Positions 13,601-22,806 of a DNA stretch of 64,000 nucleotides are shown piece by piece. Position numbers and translations under genes: made by a program. Each line of letters opens with the position of its first letter. Within the stretch, counting starts at the first letter, position 1. The DNA is taken from the NCBI GenBank assembly GCA_947179155.2, contig OX359265.1:56617040-56681039 (forward strand). The letters run 5' to 3'. The notes below the pieces were generated by a model that was not told the origin of the DNA, did not search any database, and worked only from the letters and a program-made list of their open reading frames with translations. This DNA comes from Hedera helix (taxonomy: Eukaryota > Streptophyta > Magnoliopsida > Apiales > Araliaceae).

Positions 13601-16294
13601 TGCATTGGTTAGGCCAAAGGGTAAGACTAACCACTCATACAGGCCGTCACTCGTCTTAAAGGCTGTCTTCCATTCATCTCCCTCACGGATTCGGACTTGG
13701 TGATATCCACTCCGTAGGTCTATCTTGGTGAATACTCGAGCTCCACTCATCATATCTAGCATATCATCAAGCCTAGGTATGGGAAACCTATACTTGACAG
13801 TAATCTTATTAATTGCTCGACTATCACAACACATCCTCAAACTTCCATCAGCCTTTGGGGTAAATAAGGCTGGCACAGCACAAGGGCTCAAACTCTCTCG
13901 CACAAAGCCCTTACTCAACAACTCACCTACTTGGCGTCTCATCTCCTCTTGCTCCGAAGGATTCATCCGATAATGGGGTAGGTTAGGTAAAGAAGACCCC
14001 GGAACGAGGTCTATGGCATGTTGGATATCTCTAAGGAGTGGTAAGCCACTCGGGAGCTCACTAGGCATCACATCGGCAAACTCATGGAGAATTTGCCTCA
14101 CGTCACTAGGTATATCACTAGTACTCCCTTCAGGAGCTCTCCTAACCTCTCTAGCCACAACAACATACACAACTTTAGTCTCTTTTATGCCCTGTTCAAA
14201 TTCCTTCTTATTAAGGATATGAAGAGACTTTGTTGGTTGCACAGGTGTGTTGTTCTCCTTCGGTTGCCCCTTAGACAATGAACGGGGTCTAATTGGCGCC
14301 AAATTAATCTTTTTCCCCAGGTGTGTGAACACATATGTATTTGTTCGCCCATAATGTGTCACGTCATGATCATATAGCCAAGGTCGCCCTAAAAGAATAT
14401 GCGCAACATCCATGGGAAGGACATCACACCAAATCTTCTCCTCATAACCCTCTAGATGGATCGGTACTAGACACCTTTGTGACACAGGAATAGATGTCTT
14501 ATTGACCCATGCGACGCTATATGGCTGGGGGTGTGGCTCTGCCTTTAGCTTTAGCCGCTCCACTGCTGTCTTGGCAACCACATTCAAACAACTTCCCCCA
14601 TCAATGATCACTCTAGAAGAGACACCACTAACTCTGCTATACGTTTGAAATATGGCAGTTCTCTTCCAATCTTCCGTCTTCTTAGGATTAGCGATAATAC
14701 ACCTCATGACATTTAAAGATTGGTCAATATGCTCGAGGTGTGCATCAGCTTCCTCATCCTCGGTACAGTATTCACCTTCAACCTCATCTTCTGGAAGCTC
14801 ACCCTCTTCTACGGGCCCTTCATGTACCACTCCCACTCGATTTTTGTTAGGGCACTCAAAGAATTTATGGCCAAGTTCTTTACATGAGTAACACCTCTCT
14901 CGACTAGCCTCTGTATGTTTGGGTGTTGAAACACCCTTTCCTTGTCTAAAGTCTCTACTCGGTCCATTCACTGTGTTACTTGCCCTAGAAGTAGTTTGGG
15001 GGTCCGGAGAAAGATCTGCCTGGTAGGGCACTACGTCCACTAAACTGGTTCGGATAAGAGGTCGCTCTCCTAGAAGAAGATCTCTTCAAATGGTACTCAT
15101 GGTCTAAGGCGGCTTGAAAGACATCATCTAGACAAGTAAGCTGGAGGGAGCTCATCTGAAACTGAACATCTTCTCTTAGCCCATTTTTAAATCGAGAGAT
15201 TGTCATTCGAGGATCCTCAATAAGCTCACAACGCTCCATCAACTCCCTATACTTACTGATATAGTCAGAGACAGACAAATTGCCTTGTCTCATACTGTTC
15301 AACTGATCACACAACCTATCTTTATGGCCGATGGGGAGATAATATTTTCGGAGACGGGCTTTCATCTCCGCCCAACGCGTAATGGGTGGGTCTCTCAAAC
15401 GCTCAAGGTCTCTCTCAACACTAGACCAGAACAAATTTGCTTGTTTGACCAATTTCATTTTTGCATAACGAACCCTACGCTCATCGCACATGTCATACCA
15501 CTCAAAAAATTTGTCCATACTGGACAACCAGTCAAGGAAGGTATTAGGGTCAAATCTACCGTCAAACTCAGGGGCGTCAACCTTTATTTTTCTAGTGTCA
15601 TCTTCATAAGCTCGGTCATAATGGTCCGCATTCCTAGGTCCACGGTAGGCATAATCTCGAGGCTCATGGTAGTCATACTCCCTACGGTCATCATAACCCA
15701 TGTCTCGGTTCCTACGGTCTTGTAGTTCGAGATGTTCCACGTGTCTAGGCTCAAAGTGTTGCCTAGGTCTATGCTGATTAGGGTCCCTTTCGGGTACTTC
15801 ATCACGAACTAGAATGTCCTCATGTCCCCTATTGACTTCTTGTTCTTGTCCTCTTCTAGGTTCAACTACAGGTCGTGCTTGCTCAAGGGCTTGAACCCTA
15901 TTAGTTGTTATAGCTAGGTTTTCAGTCAATGTGCCCACCTGAGTTTCTAAGTTAGTCAATTTAGCCATTATTTGGTTGAGTGTGTCTTCTAAAGGCATCC
16001 CATACTGGGTTCCACTACGGGTCGTCATGATGCAAATGCAAACTGAGATAATTAGAAATCAATTGTAGCAATTAAATTAATATTCTAATGCTAATGTAAT
16101 CGCAGTTTCCAAGATTTCAACAATCACAATTAAGTGATGCCCAACTAGCAGGAATAATATGCAATTTAAGAAAAATAAATCCACACGAATTTTCAAAATT
16201 TTTAGTGTTATGCAGTGAGTATAGAAAATCCAAGTAATTAAGGTATGTATCCTATATTTGAAGAAAAATTTTAAGTTGGACTTTTGTACTCTCT

Positions 16295-16331
<37 letters not shown>

Positions 16332-19300
16332 GACCTAACTGAACAGAAAGTTTAAAACAGGGGTCACAACGCAAAGGGTAAAAGGATTTATGCTGATTTC
16401 AGGATTATTGCAGGGGTTTAATTATAAAGTATGAAACTGTGGGGCTTAAAGTGTAATTTCGAAAAGGAATTAAGAATCGGTTCTGTTTCCAAACACAGCA
16501 GCAACGAAAGGCGATCGGGGATTTGCGAGAGAAAGCCGCAACGACGATGGTTGCAAGGATCGGTGGTAGTAGAGAGACGATCAACAGCAGGTAGACGATC
16601 AACAGCAGGTATGTTCTCCTGTTCTGTGTCTTCTCTCTCTTCCTTTCTCTGGTATTTTCTTCCCCTCTGCACTGTTGCTTCGATGTCGTTTCCCTCTTGT
16701 CTTGGCTTCTCTGCGTCTTTTTGTTTCTTTTATATGTTGCGTGGTGGTTGGTTTTCTGACTTGGTGGTGGACTGTCACTTCCGATAATGGTGATGGTGTG
16801 AACGGGAATTTCTGGTGACGATGGTGGATCGGTGATGTTTCTGACCAGTGATGGTTGATGTTGAAGAGGGTGATGACTGTGATGATGATGGCTGTGATCG
16901 TTGTTTGGAGCGATGGAAGGTTACAATATCAGAATCGGAGGTGGCGGCTAGGGTTCCGGCACCGATGGCTTTTCCGGCGATGAACAGTGGCGGCAGAAAT
17001 CTTCCAGGTCTGGCTCTGATACCACAAATGATGTAGGACAGATTATAGATTGTATATTAGGTAGCAATAATAGCATAATAGAAACCTAGGGTTTAGATCT
17101 ACTCATAAACCACTAGGGATTTAGGGTTCAACTCCGCGTCTATTACCCTAGAAGGAGAATTATCTCTGCGATAATTGGAATAACTGAATAATCAAAATAA
17201 TCAATAATAATAAAATCAGATTACATCAGTCTTTAAATAGCCTCAAAACCCTAATCTGAATAAAACAATAAAAGACTCAAATAACCCTACTTAATGGAAA
17301 TAAAATACCAACAACGCCCTAAAATAATAACAATTCAAATATAAATAAAATACATCAAAAACGAAACAATCCAATCCCACGTGAACAGTAAAACACGTGA
17401 ACAGTAAACTGATCCCCATCACCTTTGCTACCATAACATATAGATCCACCCCGCTCAGATTGCCCTATGAAATAGAATGGGACTCCAAAGTGATGTAGTA
17501 CGGAAGAAACTCAAAAAAAATTATTATTAATTTTGTATTATTATTAAGAAATAAATATTTAATTATTTAGTAGAATATTCTAGAAGATTTAATTACAATA
17601 GTAGATTTTATTATAGTAGCAGATTTTAGTTAGGAGATTATTTTCATTTTAAATTAAAAATTTTACTTAATTCTTAAGTATTGGTTTTTCTATTTAAGTA
17701 TTGTAATACTTCATTATTTTTCAGATTATGAAATATGAATTAATTTGAAATTAAAATTTTATACTTGTGTGTCTCTTTACCGATTCTCTGCGAGGATATG
17801 TATTTTATTTCTTCTTTCCACTTTGCCTTGCATCATAATGGTATCAAGAGCCAAATTCCTGATATCTTTTTATTTCAACCAATTCCTTTCTACCCAAATT
17901 TTCTGGCCTCTATCAATTGTCAAAGTTCGCTAGAGAATTGACACCAATATTCGAGGTTACAACTTCGTCTCAAACTTATCCGAAAATTGAAAGGAAAAAA
18001 AATTGCTACAAGGCTGCTATTGCTACAGTTCATCTGCTGCCAAATTACAGCTTGGTACCCCTAGGTTTCTAAAATTCTCAACTTCCAAAGTGTTTAAAAC
18101 TTTTAATTCAACCTCAAAAGTTTCTGAAACTTTCAATTCAACTCCGAAATTCTGAAGTTTCATTTAAGACCCTGAACTTTCAAAATTTTCAACTTTTCTC
18201 TATTTGTTACTTATTTTCAGTTAGTCCAAAAAATAAAAAAGTATAAAAAAATAGATTACAATGTTTTCTTCCATATTTGATAGTCCAGGTAGGTATAATG
18301 ATCCAAACTTTCTCTGGGCTAAAATCAAGCAACTTGTGCATCAAATTTTTGTCATGCGCGAGCAAATTAAAGATCTTATTTTTCATATAATTATTGAAAA
18401 TTGCATGATGACGTAGAATTATCTAAAAGAAAGCCTTATAGATTTAAAAATCCATTACAAGTACATAACCACATGTCATGCGTCCATATTTTTTTCAAGC
18501 ACAAAAAAGTGTTCATTCTAATTGGGTTCGTTTAGCTAAAGCACATGTTCACAGGAGACATACAAAGCAAATTCTTACAAGAAAATTGACGAATGTTTCG
18601 CAACACTTAATCGAATCAATAACCAACATGAAATTGGTGAGTATAAAAAAGAACAAATACTCCCACATATTGATACTTGTGAGAAACATAAAGCAGAAGG
18701 GAAATAAATCAAAAAAATTGCAAATTCAGAGATGGTTTGCACTAAGAAACTTAAAGTTAAGTTTGCCCTCAAGTGCGAAAACATCAAGGAACCATAAAGT
18801 TAAGGTCAACCATCTTAATTTTCTCTTTCTAGCTAATACATTAGAGTCTCAATGTACTTTAAATTTCTATATTATGTCGTTATTCCCGAAAATTGTGCTC
18901 ATGACATTGAATATTCAGATGCGCATGTTTTGTTGGAAGGCATCGCTCGAACTGTGGTTTCATTATTCTACGATATTTCAAAACTCGAGGATGAATTTTT
19001 TTCAAAGGCGAGGAGAATGATGCGGTACGGAAGAAACTCAAAAAATTTATTATTAATTTTGTATTGTTATTTAGGAATAAATATTGGATTATTAATATAA
19101 TTATTTAGTAGGATATTCTAGAAGATTTTAATTAGGAGAATTTTATTATAATAGTGGATTTGAGTTAGGAGATTGTTTCTTTTTTAAATTAGGGATCCCC
19201 AAGTATTGATTTTTCTATTTAAGCATTGTAATACCTCATTATTTTCAGATGATAAAATATTAATTGATTTGAGATTAAAGTTTTGTGCTTGTGTATTTTT

Positions 19301-21046
19301 TTACCGATTCTCTGCGAGATAGATATTTCATTCCATCTTTTCACCTCGTCCTACATCACAAAATCCAACCTAAATATTATCAATATATCACCAGTATACA
19401 ATGATAAATTTAAAGAAAGAAGAGAACAAGCTTTGAGGAAAATTAATAAGACATTAAAATAAAATTTTGTTTATTTTCAAATAGATATTTGGATAGTAAC
19501 TTATCCAGAAAGTTCAAAAAAATTGAACAATTGGGTAAAGGAGACTTTAGCCCGCTTAGGGTAATTTAATCTCTTGAGTTGGATCCACTGTAACGACAAA
19601 CAATACTATACGACACCAAGACACAAACGACTAGGTCGAAATTGACAATAGGGGAGAGCGGAGGTGGGGAAAAAAGAAGGATGATGGATATTTGAATTTA
19701 GTGCAAGCAAAAAAGTTCTTGTGTGGTGACAAAATGTTAATTTCTTGACCACCAATAAAAGTATCATAAACTTATATTTAAACTTTTCTCCATTAATCGT
19801 ATTCCTTAACTATTTATCCCTAATAGGTCAATCTAAATCTATCGTTTAAGCAGGATCCTAATCACATTGTATCATGAGCCTATTTAGGCACTATACCATA
19901 CCTGTTCCTTAAGTGGTAAATCTAAGTATTATAATTTGGACCAATCTCAATCACACCTAATTAAGCCTTGAAAAAAGGGGGGCAGACGCCTCTAAAGGTT
20001 TTTATGCTTTGACTAAGTTGAATTCAAGTATCTTGTATCTTGCTCAAAAAACCATGTAGGATCATCAATTAAAACAAAAGAAACAAATATAATTCATGGA
20101 GGGAGGAAGGGACAAAAGGTTCCATTCTCACAAAAGGTTCAATTCACTAGAGACTCGTATGATGAAATATAAAACAAAATCCCCTTTTTATATTGCTAGG
20201 AGTTCAAAGGAAGAAACATCTAATTGTCTTTAGAATATATGTAATAATTATTGACTGAAAAATGATATGTAAAAAATTGGGCAAAACTAGTACTTAAACA
20301 ATGTCCTAGATAGGTGCATTCACTAACCAGGAGGGGAAAGAAATTTAAACCAAAAATAGAAAATCAAAGTATTCTAAAACGTTGAGACAAACCATAAAAG
20401 TAACTTCTTTGAGGATAATTTTCTTAATCGTTTAACAAATGGAACAGTCATGTGACTCATATCTCCCTGATAACTCCATTTGTTAAATAGCAAAGTTTTT
20501 CAAAAAGAAAAGATCCAAATTTTCACCCCCTCCATCCTGTTCTCCAGATATCCACAATATAATTCCACCTAATAAAAACCTCTAAATTATAATCTTCTAG
20601 CCAGAGAACAACAAAAAATCAAAAACTCATTAAACAGAAGTGCAATGTGCCCAAGTACAAAATACACGAGATATCATATGAATTCATACATTCAACATAC
20701 AAATAAACAGAGTTTAAAGAGTGGGCAGAGACCTTGCACAGCGCCCATTTCTTTCTCGACTTTAGCTTGCATGTCGCGAAGAGCGCCTGCTTCTTCTTCA
20801 ATCTCCTTTAGTCTCTTCTTCATATCTTCTAGGTTCTATCCGACACAAAACTAGGGCTAATCACATACATATATATACACGCATACACAATGAAGAATAG
20901 ATAAATCTAGAGAGAGAGACCTTGGAGCTATTCTCGTCCTCTTCAGCTCTAGACATGTCGACATCGGCGTCCATCTCACCTTCATCAGGTATTTCTCCTC
21001 CGTAAACTTCGTGTTCTTGATCTTGCTCGTCCTCGTAGTGCTCCAT
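4657..21046 (-). CDS. nuclear poly(A)-binding protein, PABN2/3 type (6 exons, giant introns)
   Basis: Coding exons on the minus strand are 21046-20921, 20835-20733, 10931-10861, 7462-7271, 7169-7039 and 4702-4657; they give 222 aa. This is the plant counterpart of nuclear poly(A)-binding protein, which coats new poly(A) tails and controls their length. Residues 1-42 are acidic and contain HEVYGGEIP, known from this family. Residues 44-75 form a coiled coil (MKKRLKEIEEE). Residues 95-164 are one RRM with RNP2 (IYVGNV) and RNP1 (KGFAYVEF, 134-141). The tail is Arg/Gly/Tyr-rich and ends RRPMRYRPY, a PY-type nuclear import signal. Every junction is GT-AG and phases match, including split codons 77 (G/AT) and 208 (GG/G). 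Introns are 85, 9801, 3398, 101 and 2336 bases. ATG 21046 is the first in-frame ATG. The length matches the Arabidopsis family (about 220 aa). No disabling change is seen. Confidence 0.92.
4703..7038 (-). other. PABN intron 5 (2.3 kb)
   Basis: The donor GTAAGT lies next to 7039 and the acceptor TGCAG next to 4702. The intron contains a C-rich simple stretch at about 4990-5020 and an (AG)n run near 5716-5731. I see no coding sequence or defined mobile element. Retention would add about a dozen codons after Gly207 and then a stop, replacing the PY-containing tail. Confidence 0.75.
8895..9250 (-). repeat. possible solo LTR or LTR remnant
   Basis: It begins TGATGCAGGACAAGG on the + strand, which on the minus strand is an LTR-like end ...CTGCATCA, as in the two better-supported LTR families in intron 2. 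The right edge is approximate. I found no target duplication or primer-binding site. Confidence 0.3.
9694..10115 (-). repeat. possible solo LTR or LTR remnant
   Basis: It opens with the same TGATGCAGGACAAGG sequence and similar following bases as 8895. The right end may be ...CTTACATCA near 10115, giving TGATG...CATCA ends, but flanking 5-mers do not match. An internal (GA)n run is present. Boundaries are uncertain. Confidence 0.3.
11576..12200 (+). repeat. LTR fragment, TGTAATACCCC family
   Basis: It begins TGTAATACCCCG. The first 300 bases or so are clearly similar by eye to the reverse complement of the right part of the solo LTR at 47124-48430; shared landmarks include AATAGTTAAATTTATTTT and GTTTGGGTCAAA. 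The fragment is cut at about 12200, where the oppositely oriented Ty3 integrase sequence begins. No second LTR of this family is nearby. Confidence 0.6.
12194..15040 (-). pseudogene. pol: Ty3 Pol (protease, RT, RNase H, partial integrase), truncated
   Basis: The open frame (948 codons) begins in the gag tail. In order it shows a zinc knuckle CX2CX4HX4C (CYSC...H...C, about residues 50-63), an aspartic protease core IIDGGS (DGGS in place of the common DSG), reverse transcriptase with YFDD (13534-13523), RNase H (DASGVGIGGVL), and an integrase zinc-binding domain (H-H-C-C with CRTCQ) followed by the start of the catalytic core (MDFVLGLP, VDRF). It ends about 20 residues past the first catalytic Asp region. 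The remaining catalytic residues are lost, so the copy cannot integrate by itself. The frame is otherwise free of stops, which suggests a fairly recent insertion. Confidence 0.9.
14985..16028 (-). CDS. gag: Ty3 retrotransposon Gag (347 aa, frame ends before zinc knuckle)
   Basis: The protein starts MTTRSG, has a coiled-coil segment at about residues 15-50, an acidic/Arg-rich linker, and then the retrotransposon Gag capsid domain (about residues 150-310, with FDPNTFLDWL and the YYLPIGHKDR-type motif). This is the nucleocapsid precursor of the element. The reading frame closes at 14985, while the zinc knuckle continues in the neighbouring frame. A net +1 shift is therefore needed within 14985-15040 to link it with pol. 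Most plant relatives have one uninterrupted Gag-Pol frame, so this is probably a one-base lesion. Confidence 0.85.
   Translation of the reverse strand: MTTRSGTQYGMPLEDTLNQIMAKLTNLETQVGTLTENLAITTNRVQALEQARPVVEPRRGQEQEVNRGHEDILVRDEVPERDPNQHRPRQHFEPRHVEHLELQDRRNRDMGYDDRREYDYHEPRDYAYRGPRNADHYDRAYEDDTRKIKVDAPEFDGRFDPNTFLDWLSSMDKFFEWYDMCDERRVRYAKMKLVKQANLFWSSVERDLERLRDPPITRWAEMKARLRKYYLPIGHKDRLCDQLNSMRQGNLSVSDYISKYRELMERCELIEDPRMTISRFKNGLREDVQFQMSSLQLTCLDDVFQAALDHEYHLKRSSSRRATSYPNQFSGRSALPGRSFSGPPNYF
17029..17421 (-). repeat. 5' LTR of the truncated Ty3 element (393 bp)
   Basis: On the minus strand it starts TGATGGGGATC and ends CTACATCA, sharing a TGATG/CATCA inverted terminus. The primer-binding site follows after 4 bases. 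The 3' end is fixed by the primer-binding site. The 5' end is the best TG start and is less certain. No partner LTR remains for comparison. Confidence 0.65.
17491..17835 (+). repeat. left LTR of the non-autonomous element
   Basis: 345 bases, TGATGTAG...GCATCA, followed after 3 bases by the primer-binding site. It differs from the right LTR by scattered substitutions and small indels. Confidence 0.85.
19018..19358 (+). repeat. right LTR of the non-autonomous element
   Basis: 341 bases, TGATGCGG...CTACATCA, preceded by a purine-rich tract. It is colinear with the left LTR over its whole length. Confidence 0.85.
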
Positions 21047-22806
21047 TTGTTCTCTCTGCAATTCACTGCGTGTTGTATAGATATGGATATATAATATAAA
21101 TCTTGTTTTTGGGTTGTATATGGTGTTTTAAGGGTTTTGCTAATACGGAATCAATTAAGGGCGCAAATAGGGCGCAGAATGGGAGGTGGTCGGTGATCGA
21201 CGGCAGGAGGACTAAAGTAAAACTGTCATTTAATGATGGACTTGGGGTATTTTTGGAACATTCAACGAGTTGCGTTGGGCTTGGCCGCTCGGACCAGCCC
21301 CGCAGGGCAACAAAAAATTTGAACACGTTAAAAAAATTTACTCTCTTTTCAGAAGGGTGGTGTCATTTATAATAATAATAAGTAATAAGAGTTTTTTCTA
21401 ATTGATGATAATAAAAATATTGTAATATTCCTAAGTTATGAAATAAAATATATTCTTAAAATTTACAAATAATTTTTTGTGACAGACGGAGTAAACGTAA
21501 AAAACCAAAAAAAAAATTCATATATAACTTATATAAGTTTTTATGACTTAGAAAAAAATATGCAAGAATATTTGCATAGGGCATGTGTATTTTACATGCC
21601 AACAACTTTATATTAATATAAATGAATATACTTGTATGATAAAATACACTTATTTATAAAATTATAAGGAAAACAGTTTATATATTAATAAATTTTATAA
21701 CAAAATTGAATTATCACTATGAATAATTTTAAGCGATAAAATATAATAAATTAACGTAATTTTTTTTTAACTCTCTTGTATTTCATGCATTTACATATGT
21801 TAGTATTTATTATTAACATAAATTTATTGTTATATATAACAAAACTTCAATTATGATAAATGTGCTCCACGTGTTCAAATTAAATAAATTACATACTCTC
21901 AAATATTTTCTTTTCTTTTCATCATTTAACTAAATTTGGTATAGTTTTCAAGAAGAGATTGGACTATTAAACAAACCAAAGGGATATAAAGAAAAAATAT
22001 ATATGAAAACTCAACGAGATGAAAAATTAAGGATGTTGTAAAAAAAATTCATGTCTTATTTACTACTTGAGAAAACATTTATGAAAATAATTTTATTTAT
22101 AAAAATATCAATTTTACATATGTCATAATTAATTATGAAATTAATCCATGCAGTCTAACAATATCACGAGAGTGATGTGAAACTCATCACCCAAAGTTGT
22201 TTTAGTACAAATTTTGAATTTTTATGAAAATTAATATTTTTACAAATAAAATTTAATATTTTTATAAAATATTTTTTACGTGAATTTAAAATTCATTTAT
22301 ATTCATACTAGAGATATTTTAAAATTATTACTTTTATTTTTATTATTGCATTGGTCATTCCATGTCCTCCTAAAAAAATAAAAAATAAAAAAGATAAAAA
22401 TAAAGCATAAAAAAAAAACTGTTGTCGGCAAGGGGAGTAATTGAAATATTTGAATCATTTTTATTAGAGGGAATCATTTATAAAACTATCGAATTAATTT
22501 ATGCAAATATTAATTTTATAATTTTAGTGAAATTTATGGTTGTATTTACCACTTTATTTAGCGGATATTAAAATTTACTTTGACAATTTTACTATCTCAC
22601 TTGAAAATGATTACGAGTACATTATTTAATTTTGAAAACCCATTAATGCCAATATTAATTTGCCAATAATACTTTTATTATTTTCACCTCGCTGCCTGGA
22701 GCTAATGCTTCATTACTCTGATCATCAGAAGGGTCTATTAAGTTTGACATATAACCGTTTGTAAACCCTAGTCTGAGTTTTCTCAGGTCTGTGACGGTTT
22801 AATTCA
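21047..22806. promoter_or_regulatory. divergent intergenic region between PABN and MED31
   Basis: The two ATGs lie 1.76 kb apart on opposite strands. A moderately GC-rich 300-bp stretch next to the PABN start is probably its leader and proximal promoter. A sequence ending GACAGACGGAGTA near 21480-21493 looks like one end of a Stowaway-type MITE, but I see no matching left end. The middle is very AT-rich with no further features. Confidence 0.45.

Larger units (their letters stand above)
12194..17421 (-). mobile_element. truncated Ty3-type LTR retrotransposon in PABN intron 2
   Basis: On the minus strand the order is LTR (17421-17029, TGATGGGG...CTACATCA), a 4-base spacer, a primer-binding site TGGTATCAGAGCC (17024-17012, matching initiator Met tRNA), a leader of about 1 kb with a 34-base A run (16330-16297), gag, then protease, RT, RNase H and integrase. 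The element stops abruptly inside integrase at about 12205. The rest of integrase, the polypurine tract and the 3' LTR are missing. It lies in the same orientation as the host gene. The order PR-RT-RH-IN defines Ty3. The integrase sequence resembles plant chromoviruses, but the clade cannot be fixed without the C-terminus. Confidence 0.9.
17491..19358 (+). mobile_element. non-autonomous LTR retrotransposon (1.87 kb, TRIM-like)
   Basis: Two similar direct repeats, 17491-17835 and 19018-19358, start TGATGTAGTACGG / TGATGCGGTACGG and end GCATCA / ACATCA. A primer-binding site TGGTATCAAGAGCC (initiator Met tRNA type with one extra A) begins at 17839, and a purine-rich tract AAAGGCGAGGAGAA precedes the right LTR. 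Flanks CAAAG and CAAAA are a near-match 5-bp target duplication. The 1.2-kb interior carries no Gag or Pol. It holds short protein-like fragments that I cannot assign. It lies opposite to the PABN gene and the neighbouring Ty3 element. Confidence 0.85.
10932..20732 (-). other. PABN intron 2 (9.8 kb), a transposon-filled intron
   Basis: The donor is G/GTCTCT next to exon 2 (20733) and the acceptor is TATGAAG next to 10931. Joining G with AT restores an Asp codon in frame. Almost 8 kb is accounted for by an LTR fragment (11576-12200), a truncated Ty3 element (12205-17421) and a non-autonomous LTR element (17491-19358). The remaining parts (10932-11575 and 19359-20732) are unremarkable AT-rich sequence. 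Confidence 0.85.

Noticed and set aside
16297..16330. 34-base T run as a possible poly(A) tail of a retroposed copy
   Set aside because: It lies inside the Ty3 leader between the primer-binding site and gag, and no retrogene or flanking duplication is attached.
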